Assembly (NCBI GenBank): GCA_963775695.1
Contig: CAVZJU010000003.1
Span: forward strand, 186,001 to 250,000
DNA: 64,000 nucleotides
Source: DATBLE01 sp963775695
GTDB lineage: Bacteria; Actinomycetota; Thermoleophilia; Gaiellales; Gaiellaceae
Reading direction: 5' to 3'
Below are positions 24,047-32,401 of the stretch, one piece after another. A program made the translations under genes and the position numbers. Positions within the stretch are counted from its first letter, which is position 1; every line of letters starts with the position of its first letter. The notes under the pieces were generated by a model that saw nothing but the letters and a program-made list of their open reading frames with translations, searched no databases and had not been told where the DNA came from.

Positions 24047-25999
24047 TCATGTGCGGCCTACGCGCCGTTTTCGCGGCAGGCGCGGGCGAGGGAGCTGGCC
24101 TTCCACCCACATCGTTGCGAGTGCCGCGCGAGGGAGATTGAGCGCTCCTTCGTACATCAGATAGCGCGCTTCCCAGCGAGGGCCGAACTTGTCGTTGAAG
24201 CGGTAGAGCCGCTCGATCTGGAAGAACGAGTCGGCGAGTTGGAGCAGGCGCTTGAGAAACCGTCCTGCGACGCCTTTCGGGCTGTGGAGGAGGCGCGCGA
24301 AGGCGGCGAAGTTCAACGAGATCTCATCGATGCCGCGTTCGCGGAAGCTCTCGATCGCCTTCACGATCATGAACTCGGTCAGCCCGTTCGGCGCCTCAGG
24401 GTCGCGCCGCATCATGGACAGGGAGACGGCGGGCCGCTGATAGGTCGGGACGAAGTGCAGCACGCCCCGCAGTCCGCCGTTGGAGTCGTGGGCGAGAATG
24501 AGCAGCGTGTCCGCGTGTTCGGCCAATTGCGTGTCGAGCGCCATTGAGAACCCCCGTTCCTCTGCCTCTCCCAGCCAGCGCCTCGCGGCGTCGCCGACCG
24601 CGATGACGGTTTCCTCCTCGAGCTCCGAAATGCGGGACACGGCGCAGCTATAGCCAGCGTTCTCGAGACGGCTCACCGACTGGCGCACCTTCCGTATCGC
24701 ACGTCCCTCGAGTGAGAACGACGAGGTGTCGACGATCGCCTCGTCGCCCAGGTAGAGGCTGCGCAGACCGAGTTGCTCGAACAGCGGTCGCCTCGCCTTA
24801 CTCACTCCTATTGCCGCAACTTGCAGGCCGCGCTGCTCGGCGAATGCAGCAAGCTTGGTGAGCAGCCCTGGGAGAGCCTCCTCCTGGCCGACGGGCTCCC
24901 CGGAGATGATCAGTACGCGGCGCTCGATGCGATACCCAACGAACGCAGCCTCGTCGTCGGAAAAGAGGTAGTACTTGTCAGCGCGCAGCTTGAAGTAGGC
25001 GAGCGTGTCGCTTCCGTGCTGGCGCACAAGCTCCCGGGCCAGGCAGCGAGCCTTCGGGTCGGGAAGGTCGCGCGGTACGGCGAGCGGGCGGAAGACCAGG
25101 TAGGCGGCCGCTGCGAGAGTCACAACCCCGAGAAGTCCCACCGCCAGATCGAGACGGCTCAGCTCATCGTGAAAAGTCAGCGGCCCCGTCTGCCAGAGGA
25201 GAAGATCACCAGTCTCCCGGAGCAGAGCCGAGACCGAGGCTCCTCGGGCTGCTCCTGCGACCACAAGGAACGAGAGGAGGAGCCCGGCGAGGAAGATGAG
25301 CGGCGCACGGAGAAAGGCGGCACGGCGTCCGATCGGCTCGTGCTCGACGTAGAACGAGCTCCGTCCCCACCAGAGAACCCCGGCGACGGCGAAATCACCG
25401 GCTGCCTCGACGACATCCGGACCGCGTAGCAGGTTGAAGACACCGAGACCGAGCAGGAGCGCGATCGCGATGTGGACTGCTCGGCGGCGCCTGCGGTAGA
25501 GATAGTAGGCGCTGATGAGGAGGATGGCGGCAACCGGAATCGCGAGGGCGTGGAAGACACGCAGCTCACGAATCGCCCCCACCTGGGTGAGCTGCTGCCC
25601 ACGCCAGCGAGCATTCGGTGTGACGGCCGACACGAGGTCGACCGCTGCGATCGCAGCAGCCGCGAGCGCCGTGATCAACGGCAGTGGATCAGCGCGGCGG
25701 AACGCCCGAAGCGGGTGCGGGCGTCGATGGAGACCGAGACGCCACGCCGCCGTGTCCCGGCGACGCGCGGTCAAGTCGCGCCAGTCCTTGGCGATCAGCC
25801 AGAAACCGGCCAACGCGGCGACCACCGCCGGATAGCCGTCGTGAACAAGCCCGACCAGCGCGCCGACCAGGAGCGCGACCAGCACGATGACGCCGAGATG
25901 CCAATCGTGCCAGCGCAGACCCAGGAAGTAGATCCTGGGCCCCAGCGCGTGCTGCTCGATCCGGAAGCGCCATTTGCTGAGTCGCTTCCTGCGGCACAC
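24047..25999 (-). CDS. MprF-like membrane acyltransferase (DUF2156 C-terminal domain)
   Basis: About 650 residues from the GTG at 25999. Some seven helices lie in residues 20-320. The cytoplasmic GNAT-fold domain follows, with Y-F-K-L-R-A-D-K-Y-Y-L-F and S-L-S-M-M-R-R-D-P-E-A-P-N-G-L-T-E-F-M, as in phosphatidylglycerol lysyltransferase. MprF enzymes add lysine from Lys-tRNA to phosphatidylglycerol, but lone DUF2156 proteins can use other substrates. The preceding 62-aa gene ends 8 bases away. The real start is uncertain because no clear ribosome-binding site is seen. Confidence 0.82.
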   Translation of the reverse strand: MCRRKRLSKWRFRIEQHALGPRIYFLGLRWHDWHLGVIVLVALLVGALVGLVHDGYPAVVAALAGFWLIAKDWRDLTARRRDTAAWRLGLHRRPHPLRAFRRADPLPLITALAAAAIAAVDLVSAVTPNARWRGQQLTQVGAIRELRVFHALAIPVAAILLISAYYLYRRRRRAVHIAIALLLGLGVFNLLRGPDVVEAAGDFAVAGVLWWGRSSFYVEHEPIGRRAAFLRAPLIFLAGLLLSFLVVAGAARGASVSALLRETGDLLLWQTGPLTFHDELSRLDLAVGLLGVVTLAAAAYLVFRPLAVPRDLPDPKARCLARELVRQHGSDTLAYFKLRADKYYLFSDDEAAFVGYRIERRVLIISGEPVGQEEALPGLLTKLAAFAEQRGLQVAAIGVSKARRPLFEQLGLRSLYLGDEAIVDTSSFSLEGRAIRKVRQSVSRLENAGYSCAVSRISELEEETVIAVGDAARRWLGEAEERGFSMALDTQLAEHADTLLILAHDSNGGLRGVLHFVPTYQRPAVSLSMMRRDPEAPNGLTEFMIVKAIESFRERGIDEISLNFAAFARLLHSPKGVAGRFLKRLLQLADSFFQIERLYRFNDKFGPRWEARYLMYEGALNLPRAALATMWVEGQLPRPRLPRKRRVGRT

Positions 26000-26007
26000 G
26001 TGCCTGG

Positions 26008-26196
26008 TTACGTGTCGCCGTGCTTGGCCGAGTAGTACAGCGCGAGAGTCGCATGAAGCTGCCCCTTGACGTGCGACGAGACCCACCAGCTCTTCAGCAG
26101 TTTCTCTGCCTCTTGCGCATGGTGCTCGGCACGTTCACGTGGATCCTCAGACACGTCGCTCGTCTTCCGAGAGAGCTTGTGCAGAACAGCCGTCAA
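26008..26196 (-). CDS. Small charged protein upstream of the MprF-like gene
   Basis: 62 residues from a TTG at 26196, chosen because AAAGGAGG lies seven bases upstream. Contains R-E-R-A-E-H-H-A-Q-E-A-E-K-L-L-K-S-W-W, probably an amphipathic helix, and ends Y-Y-S-A-K-H-G-D-T. It is soluble with no recognised domain. Tight spacing suggests an operon with the membrane acyltransferase. Confidence 0.65.
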   Translation of the reverse strand: MTAVLHKLSRKTSDVSEDPRERAEHHAQEAEKLLKSWWVSSHVKGQLHATLALYYSAKHGDT

Positions 26197-26619
26197 CTTC
26201 ACACCTCCTTTCCGACGACACGCTCGCGCACGCCACCTCGACCGCACATCGGTGACGACCCGGATCCAAGATGCGGAGTTGTCTGCGTGACCCGCACTAC
26301 CCCGCTTTGGGGGGGCTCGGCCTGGCGATGATCGACGCGTTCACGGATGCGTTCCATCGAGCGCGACGTGGATGGGACGACGCGACTATGCGGTGTCGGC
26401 TCGGGATGCACTGACGTTCTCGGATTGAAGTCTCGACATCGTTCGCTTCTGGGCGCTGTTCGTCATCGAGGGAGCCCGCGAAGGAGCCGGGGCAGCGCGT
26501 CCGACTTGCCCCGGCCGAAATCGCGCCGGTCGCACTCCGGGCCCGGATGAAATCCGATCGAGCGAAGGCTTCGTAGGACCTGGCGGTCCACACACCTGGC
26601 AGATGCGGGAGGAGACCCT
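26197..26619. other. Intergenic region
   Basis: About 420 bases between divergent genes. No convincing gene; a 28-codon frame at 26330-26416 (+) is possible but lacks a clear ribosome-binding site. It probably holds promoters for both sides. Confidence 0.4.
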
Positions 26620-26910
26620 ATGTTGCGGAAGCTCCTGACCAGCACAGCCATGGTGGCAGTTCTGCTGCTGTTGCTAGCGACTGCCGCCTTTGCCGACTCG
26701 ACAGGAACTCCGGGGCAGCCGAGCCAGACCTGCGGCGATCCAAACGCGACGGCGACGCCGGGGAACGCCGCCAGCGCTCCGGGCTCGGCCTTCAACCCCA
26801 ACGGGCAAGCAGGAAGCGTCTACGCGGGCACCCAGCCGCAAAATTCCAACAACCCCAAATCAGTGTCCCAATACGACGTCGCCTGCTTCCAGAACACACA
26901 GCATCACTGA
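26620..26910 (+). CDS. Small secreted protein
   Basis: 96 residues. A clear signal peptide (M-V-A-V-L-L-L-L-L-A-T-A-A-F-A) is followed by a Gly/Pro/Asn/Ser-rich mature part with two cysteines (S-Q-T-C-G-D and D-V-A-C-F-Q). Those could form one disulfide. A ribosome-binding site (GGAGGAGAC) precedes the ATG. I recall similar short exported proteins in related actinobacteria but know no function. Confidence 0.78.
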   Translation: MLRKLLTSTAMVAVLLLLLATAAFADSTGTPGQPSQTCGDPNATATPGNAASAPGSAFNPNGQAGSVYAGTQPQNSNNPKSVSQYDVACFQNTQHH

Positions 26911-26927
26911 TTAGGAGGGCTCTACAT

Positions 26928-27377
26928 GAAGATGATCTGCACGATGCTTCACGCGCCGGCGTCCCGGTCGAGCTGATCGTTCGCGGGCTCTGCTGCCTCG
27001 CACCCGGCGTGCCCGGCTGGACTGAGAACATCCGGGTACGTTCGATCGTCGGCCGCTTCCTCGAACACTCGCGCATCTTCCACTTCGCAGCTGGATCGAA
27101 CGACCCGCTCGACGGTGACTATTTCATCGGCTCCGGCGACTGGATGCACCGCAACCTCTCCGACCGGGTCGAAGCCGCGGTCCCAGTCAACGACCACAAG
27201 CTCCGTGCTCGACTCTGGGAGATCCTCCAGACTTGCCTCAACGACGAAAGGAACGCCTGGGAACTCCTGCCGGACGGCAGCTACCGCCAACTCCAACCCG
27301 AGTCCGACACGAGCGCCGGCTCAGCGGGGACACATGCGACCATGATGCAACTCGCACTCACCCGCCACGCCCTCTAG
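26928..27377 (+). pseudogene. ppk1 (polyphosphate kinase) C-terminal remnant
   Basis: About 150 codons match the PPK1 C-terminal domain: L-I-V-R-G-L-C-C-L-A-P-G-V-P-G, then N-I-R-V-R-S-I-V-G-R-F-L-E-H-S-R-I, and D-W-M-H-R-N-L-S-D-R-V-E-A. About 550 residues including the catalytic histidines are missing. A ribosome-binding site and ATG at 26926 lie just before the junction in the wrong frame and give only 16 codons. A GTG at 27009 could express a 122-aa stub. Confidence 0.85.
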
Positions 27378-27708
27378 CCCTCTCGCACCGTGCCGCAAGC
27401 GCCTGGTTGCGCCGTCGTTTCAACGACGGTAAGACGGCGGTCGGTCGAGTTGCACTTTCGGCCATAAGCAAAACTCGACGCGGTCGGATGCCGTGGGTGA
27501 GCCTGCCGTAGAATGCTTCGCGAAGAGCGACGTTGCGGCGCATCTGGTTCTGTGGTTCTTTCTGCACTTCAGGGTGTTCGCCGATCTCATTCGGACTCTC
27601 GTTTGGTTCGCGTTTGTTCCGTCGCGCGGAATGCGACAGCGAGCACCGGATCATCCGATTCGGACGAGACCCACGTCGAGCTGGCGTCTAGCCTCGGTCG
27701 GGTGTTGA
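27378..27708. other. Intergenic region with an 18-bp palindrome
   Basis: No gene seen. It contains the palindrome at 27412-27429 and leads to the RDD gene, so it is probably the promoter region of that operon. Confidence 0.45.
27412..27429. promoter_or_regulatory. Palindromic site or hairpin
   Basis: CCGTCGTT-TC-AACGACGG, a perfect 8-bp inverted repeat. It is about 35 bases after the ppk1 remnant stop. It may be a terminator stem (no U-run) or a repressor site for the RDD-ispH operon. Confidence 0.4.
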
Positions 27709-28935
27709 GTGCGACGATGGTTTCCGGTGCTGATTCGCGTGCCTAGCTCTCGCAGCCAAGTTGAGGATATTGGGCTTGGTTTCGCCTACGTCTGCGCCCG
27801 CGCCGGGGTGACTGTGGCGCGAGTCGCGTTGCTGCCGCTGCGCATTGCCGCCCGCGCGCCGATCGTCGCTTCTGTCCTCGATCGGACGGAGACAAATCTG
27901 GCAGCCGAGGGCCGGGCAGCCCGTGTTCAGGTGCTGGGTCAACTCGAGGCGGTCGCCGACCACGTGCTGTCTTCGGCGGAGGTCGGGCGCGTGGTCGACA
28001 ACGCACTTGCGGGCCCGCTGCCGGAGACGGTGGCTCGCTCGCTGGTGGAACGGCACGTCGTGCAGCGGGTCGTCGAAGAAATATTCGAGCGCGCCGACGT
28101 GGAGGCGGCGATCACGGCCGCCCTCGACAGTGCGGAGACCGAGCAGCTCGTTCAGGAGACGCTCTCGAGCCCTGGCTTCGAGAAGCTGGCAACTACTGCC
28201 TCGGACAGATTGCTCGCGTCCAAGCTCCCCGAGCACGTCGTCGAGAGCCCCGAGATGCAGCAGTTGATAGTGGAAATCTCGACGAGCCCGGCGATCCGCG
28301 CCGCGCTCGTCCGATCGACGGCGACGCTCGGGACGGAGGTCTCGGCCGGCCTGCGCCGTCGGATGGAGAGCCTCGACAACGCGGGCGAACACAAGGTGCA
28401 GAGCTGGCTTCCGGGGCGGGCAAAGCCGGAGCCTCGCGAACCGACAGCCCCCGTGGAATACGGAGGCTTGGGAGCTCGCGGCATCGCCTTCGCCGTCGAC
28501 CTGACGATCTGCACCGTGGTCTTTCTCCTGGGCGCTGCGGTCGCGTGGCTCGTCTCCTCGATTGCAGGGGGCCTAGGGCCCCGCTGGCTCGAGGGTGTGC
28601 TAGCCGGCTCTGGTTGGGCGATTGTCGTCGCCGCTTATCTCGTTCTCTTCTGGGCAGTCACGGGTCAGACGCCCGGGATGCGATTCATGCATCTACGAGT
28701 AACCGACGGGCGGGGAGCGCCGTTCGGCGTTCCTCGATCGCTGGTACGCCTGATTGGCCTTTTCCTCGCGATCGTGCCGTGCTTCGCCGGGTTCGTGCCG
28801 GTGTTGTTCGACCGTCGTCGGCGCGCGCTCCAGGACTTCATCGCCGGCACCGTCGTCCGTGTCGAAGACATTCACCCGCTCCCGGTCGAACCGATTGCCG
28901 CGTTCGGCGAGGTGAGCTCGTCGCCCGTCTCGTGA
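27709..28935 (+). CDS. RDD-domain membrane protein with long helical N-terminus
   Basis: 408 residues. The first 230 are helical and acidic with repeated L-x-x-x-V-x-x-x-L units around 'S-P-x-x-x-x-L'. The RDD domain starts at G-G-L-G-A-R-G-I-A-F-A-V-D (about 250) and has three to four helices, with T-G-Q-T-P-G-M-R-F-M and L-F-D-R-R-R-R-A-L-Q-D-F. Function of RDD proteins is poorly known; some relate to Na+/H+ antiport. GTG at 27730 is an alternative start. The stop overlaps the ispH GTG. Confidence 0.8.
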   Translation: MRRWFPVLIRVPSSRSQVEDIGLGFAYVCARAGVTVARVALLPLRIAARAPIVASVLDRTETNLAAEGRAARVQVLGQLEAVADHVLSSAEVGRVVDNALAGPLPETVARSLVERHVVQRVVEEIFERADVEAAITAALDSAETEQLVQETLSSPGFEKLATTASDRLLASKLPEHVVESPEMQQLIVEISTSPAIRAALVRSTATLGTEVSAGLRRRMESLDNAGEHKVQSWLPGRAKPEPREPTAPVEYGGLGARGIAFAVDLTICTVVFLLGAAVAWLVSSIAGGLGPRWLEGVLAGSGWAIVVAAYLVLFWAVTGQTPGMRFMHLRVTDGRGAPFGVPRSLVRLIGLFLAIVPCFAGFVPVLFDRRRRALQDFIAGTVVRVEDIHPLPVEPIAAFGEVSSSPVS

Positions 28936-29894
28936 GTGCGCAAAGCTTGAGTCTTCGCCGTCTCGTGCTCGCCGCACCTCGCGGCTACTGCGCCGGAGTC
29001 GAGCGTGCCGTCAACGCGGTCGAGGTGGCGCTCGACCGCTGGGGCCCGCCGATTTACGTGCGCAAGCAGATCGTGCACAACCGCCACGTGGTGCGCGACC
29101 TCGAGCGTCGCGGCGCGATCTTCGTGGACAGCGAGGAGGACGCGCCGGTCGGCGCCCGCCTGGTGTTCTCCGCCCACGGTGTCAGCCCAGCGGTCCGCGA
29201 GCGGGCCGACGCGCGCGGGCACGGGACGATCGACGCGACCTGCCCGCTCGTCGCGAAGGTGCACGCCGAGGCGCGCCATTATGCGGCAAAGGGGTACTCG
29301 ATCATCTTCGTCGGGCACGCCGGCCACGAGGAGGTCGAAGGCACGATGGGCGAGGCGCCCGACCATGTCCTCCTGGTTGAGACGGTCGAGGAAGCCGAGC
29401 GCGTTCAGCCGCCGCGGTCGGACCGGGTCGCGTATCTCACGCAGACGACGCTCTCGCTGGACGACACCGCGGCCGTGGTGGAGGTCCTGCGCCGCCGCTT
29501 TCCCGCGATCGAGGCGCCGCCCCGCGAGGACATCTGCTACGCGACGACGAACCGGCAGCGAGCTGTGAAGGCGATGCTGGGTGAGATCGACCTCTTGCTC
29601 GTGATCGGCTCCGCTAACAGCTCGAACTCGAACCGGCTGGTCGAGGTCGCCCGGTCCGGGGGCGTTCCGGCCCGCTTGATCGACGACGAGAGCGAGATCG
29701 ACGAGGCGTGGCTCTCCGGGGTCGAGTCTGTGGGACTCACGGCCGGCGCGTCCGCACCCGAGTCGGTCGTCGGCCGGGTCGTGTCCTGGTTTCGCGAACG
29801 GGGCGTGGGCGAGATCAGGACGCAGGACGCGGACGCGGAGACGGTCAGCTTCCGCGGCCCCGTCGAGCTGCGGCGGAGCAGCGGGGTCTCGTGA
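28932..29894 (+). CDS. ispH: 4-hydroxy-3-methylbut-2-enyl diphosphate reductase
   Basis: 320 residues. The three cluster-binding cysteines are present: Cys20 in R-G-Y-C-A-G-V-E-R-A-V, one in D-A-T-C-P-L-V (about 104) and one in D-I-C-Y-A-T-T-N-R-Q (about 205). The catalytic glutamate region is G-H-E-E-V-E-G-T. IspH makes IPP and DMAPP, the last step of the MEP pathway, using a [4Fe-4S] cluster. The GTG start overlaps the RDD stop, and its stop overlaps the next hydrolase start (both GTGA). Confidence 0.95.
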   Translation: MSAQSLSLRRLVLAAPRGYCAGVERAVNAVEVALDRWGPPIYVRKQIVHNRHVVRDLERRGAIFVDSEEDAPVGARLVFSAHGVSPAVRERADARGHGTIDATCPLVAKVHAEARHYAAKGYSIIFVGHAGHEEVEGTMGEAPDHVLLVETVEEAERVQPPRSDRVAYLTQTTLSLDDTAAVVEVLRRRFPAIEAPPREDICYATTNRQRAVKAMLGEIDLLLVIGSANSSNSNRLVEVARSGGVPARLIDDESEIDEAWLSGVESVGLTAGASAPESVVGRVVSWFRERGVGEIRTQDADAETVSFRGPVELRRSSGVS

Positions 29895-30703
29895 GGAGCC
29901 GCGGCCGTCCGGAAGTCGCCAGCTGCCGGATTGTCTCAGGCGGCGTGGGCATCCACACGTGGATGGCGGGCGAGGGCGACCCCGTCGTGCTCGTGCATGG
30001 GTTCGGCGTCTCGGGTCGATACATGCTTCCGCTCGCGGAGGCGCTCGCACGCTGGTTCTCGGTGTTCGTTCCCGAGCTGCCCGGGAACGGTCGTAGCGAG
30101 AAGCCGCCCACGCCGCTCGGCATCGGCGGTCTCGCCGAGTCGCTCGCTGGTTGCATGGACACGCTCGAGCTCCAGCGGCCGGCGTTCATCGCCAATTCGT
30201 TGGGGTGTCAGGTCGTCACCGAGCTTGCCGTGCGACTCCCCGGGCGGGTGGGGCCGCTCACCCTGATCGGCCCAACTATCGACCCCGACCAGCGGCGGGC
30301 CCGCCATCAGGTGCTCCGCGGGGTTACCGACCTCAGGCGGGAGCCGCTCTCGCTGCTCGCGCACCCGGCCCAGGACGGAGTGATGGGCATCCGGGCACTG
30401 CTCGCGACGGCCCGCTCCGCCCTCGCAGACCGAATCGAAGACCGGCTGCCGCTGATCGAGCAGCCGACGCTCGTGCTGCGCGGCTCGCACGACTCGTTCG
30501 TCAGCGCCGCGTGGGCCGAGCGCGTCGCCGCGCTACTGCCGCGGTCCCGGCTCGTGGTCGTTCCCGGCGAGCCGCACGCCGTCCACTACACGCGGCCGGA
30601 CCTCGTCGGCGAGCTCGTTCGGGAGCTGCTCCTCGAGGAACGCCAGGAGGCTGGCGGCCAGCTCGTCGGGGGCCTCCCACATCGGTACGTGGCCGCACGG
30701 TAG
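29891..30703 (+). CDS. Alpha/beta-hydrolase (third gene of RDD-ispH operon)
   Basis: 270 residues. Oxyanion-hole region is L-V-H-G-F-G-V-S-G-R-Y, nucleophile serine in A-N-S-L-G-C-Q-V-V (about 110), acid in G-S-H-D-S-F and histidine in G-E-P-H-A-V-H-Y. The nucleophile elbow N-S-L-G-C is close to the usual G-x-S-x-G. The GTG start overlaps the ispH stop. The last 40 residues run into the convergent gene by 171 bases; the fold itself would end near V-R-E-L-L-L-E-E. Confidence 0.85.
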   Translation: MRSRGRPEVASCRIVSGGVGIHTWMAGEGDPVVLVHGFGVSGRYMLPLAEALARWFSVFVPELPGNGRSEKPPTPLGIGGLAESLAGCMDTLELQRPAFIANSLGCQVVTELAVRLPGRVGPLTLIGPTIDPDQRRARHQVLRGVTDLRREPLSLLAHPAQDGVMGIRALLATARSALADRIEDRLPLIEQPTLVLRGSHDSFVSAAWAERVAALLPRSRLVVVPGEPHAVHYTRPDLVGELVRELLLEERQEAGGQLVGGLPHRYVAAR

Positions 30704-31372
30704 GAGCACGAGCCGCGAGCCCGGGAGGGCGACTTGCCACTCCTCGGCGACTCGCGTCGGCACAAGCTGGTCGCGCTCCCCCCAGACCAGGAGCGACGGA
30801 GCGCGAACCGCCGCCAGATCGGCTCGCAGGTCGCGGTCCCAGACGAACACGACTCCGCGCATGATGTCGAGCGGTCCCGTGCGCACCGCGTCGCCGACGA
30901 TCGTCGGCAGCCGCTCCCGCACGGCGTAGAGCGTCTCGACGAGCCGCACGCTCCTGTCGAGCAGCCCGCGTCCGCACGGGATCCCGGCGGGAGCGACCAG
31001 GGCGAGGCGCCGTATCCGCTCCGGTTGCAAGGCCGCCAGCTCGGCCGCTACGAGCCCGCCGAGCGAATGACCCACCAGGTCGACACGCTCGAGTCCCGTA
31101 CCCTGCAGCCAGCGGCCCAGCCACGCGGCGAGCTCGGCCGCACGGAGCCGCCGCCCCAAACGCGGCAAGTCCAGCACGTAAACAGAATGTCGCTCCGCCA
31201 GCGACTCGGAGACCGGCGACCACCAGCGCCACGAGCCGGAGAGACCGTGCACGAGCACGGCAGGCGGACCTTCACCGAGCAGGCGGTAGCGGACTCGTAC
31301 CCCGTCAAACTCAACCTGCCGAGACTGCACCTCGGCAGTCTGGCAGCCAACGTCCGCACGCGGTATCGTCAC
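30533..31372 (-). CDS. Alpha/beta-hydrolase, convergent with the previous one
   Basis: 279 residues. V-L-V-H-G-L-S-G-S-W-R-W-W, nucleophile serine in G-H-S-L-G-G (about 110), acid in W-G-E-R-D-Q-L and histidine in P-C-G-H-V-P-M-W-E. The canonical end of the fold is near L-L-A-F-L-E-E-Q; the last 30 codons overlap the end of the gene on the other strand. It starts 3 bases from the divergent 114-aa gene's ATG. Confidence 0.87.
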   Translation of the reverse strand: MTIPRADVGCQTAEVQSRQVEFDGVRVRYRLLGEGPPAVLVHGLSGSWRWWSPVSESLAERHSVYVLDLPRLGRRLRAAELAAWLGRWLQGTGLERVDLVGHSLGGLVAAELAALQPERIRRLALVAPAGIPCGRGLLDRSVRLVETLYAVRERLPTIVGDAVRTGPLDIMRGVVFVWDRDLRADLAAVRAPSLLVWGERDQLVPTRVAEEWQVALPGSRLVLLPCGHVPMWEAPDELAASLLAFLEEQLPNELADEVRPRVVDGVRLAGNDHEPGPRQ

Positions 31373-31375
31373 AGC

Positions 31376-31720
31376 ATGCCCGAAAAAGCGGAGACGAGCA
31401 GCAATGACGCGATTTCCCGCCTTGCAGATTCAGGCGAGCACGCGATGCGCAATCTCGTCGCGCTCCCGCTGCGGATGCTTGCCGGGGCGCTTGGCGCCTT
31501 CGAGGCAGTACTCCGCACCGCCGCCGATGCGGTCAGCGAGATCGATCCGATCGAACGCGTCGTCGGTCTAGAGAAACGCCTGGACTCACTCGAGAAGCAG
31601 GTGGCTGGTCGCGGAAAGAGCGCAGGCACGACGAGCGCAGCGAGGCAGAGGACACCGAGAGCGTCAGACACCGGCGCACCGAGAGCTTCAGACACCGGCG
31701 CAGAGCATCGCGGCGTCTGA
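31376..31720 (+). CDS. Helical protein with tandem C-terminal repeat
   Basis: 114 residues. A central helical segment (M-L-A-G-A-L-G-A-F-E-A-V-L-R-T-A) is followed by a short coiled coil (L-E-K-R-L-D-S-L-E-K-Q-V). The tail is low-complexity, with two copies of P-R-A-S-D-T-G-A encoded by 24-bp repeats (31654-31677 and 31678-31701, one mismatch). This looks like a phasin-like or membrane-associated helical protein, but that is weak. Confidence 0.6.
   Translation: MPEKAETSSNDAISRLADSGEHAMRNLVALPLRMLAGALGAFEAVLRTAADAVSEIDPIERVVGLEKRLDSLEKQVAGRGKSAGTTSAARQRTPRASDTGAPRASDTGAEHRGV
31654..31701 (+). repeat. 24-bp tandem repeat, two copies
   Basis: Two copies differing at one base (G/T), each starting ACCGAGAGC and ending CACCGGCGC, within the tail of the 114-aa gene. 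Confidence 0.85.
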
Positions 31721-32401
31721 GACGCAAGCAGTCGGCAAAACCGAACGGGTTACCGGCTGACCTCGACGTCGACGCCGTGTTCCTTCAGTTGCGTGTGATA
31801 CGCGTCGAAGTCGTCGACTGGAGCGATTCGCGAAGCCAGGCGTCCAGCGCGCCGCCGTCAAGGCTGGGCTCGGCAAACCCGAGTCGGCCCCCAGGTGCTC
31901 CGGCGCTGCCGGGAATCCGTGCTCGCGAAGCTGCTCTCGCTCGCGGTCGGGGCGACGCCAGGGTTCCAAAGCGGTGAGGTCTGGCCCGCCAGATCACGAT
32001 GACGCACCGGTGACACACGGGCATGCCGAAGCTGACCATTCGCGACCATCGCTGACCAGGTGAAAAACGGTTTGAACAAACAGAAACGGCTCCGTTGAGC
32101 GGAGCCGTTTCCTCTTTACCATGGAGGTTTCGGGCATCTGCTACCAGGCCGACGGACAGCGCTTGCTAGCGCGTTTTCCCTGCAACACGCCTAGTTCTTC
32201 TCCCCGCCGCGCCTCCTCCCCGAAGCCCCTTGAGCCTCCCCGAGAAGCCCTGAACCTGTCCCCAAAACCTGTCCCCACAGAAGTCATCCACGAGCACCGC
32301 GTCACCGACTTCCCCACATGATGTCGGTCGCTAGGAAGCGTAGGCACCCTCACGACCACCTCTGTAACTGAGAGGGGGTCATTGGACTCCGCGACGCCGA
32401 A
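31721..32401. other. Long intergenic region with one strong terminator
   Basis: About 680 bases. On the minus strand a short frame ending at 31750 (D-D-F-D-A-Y-H-T-Q-L-K-E-H-G-V-D) looks like a decayed gene tail that I cannot name. The rest holds a terminator (32083-32111) and two CCTGTCCCC boxes near 32247 and 32262. No other gene is seen. Confidence 0.45.
32083..32111. terminator. Strong hairpin terminator
   Basis: GAAACGGCTCCG pairs perfectly with CGGAGCCGTTTC (12 bp) over a 5-base loop, followed by CTCTTT on the + strand. It works in either direction by symmetry. Confidence 0.75.

Noticed and set aside
26330..26416. 28-codon frame starting M-I-D-A-F-T-D-A-F
   Set aside because: No clear ribosome-binding site or recognised similarity; kept only as a note in the gap entry.
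31750..31990. Possible decayed gene tail on the minus strand
   Set aside because: A plausible end (K-E-H-G-V-D-V-E-V-S-R) but too little upstream to name a family.
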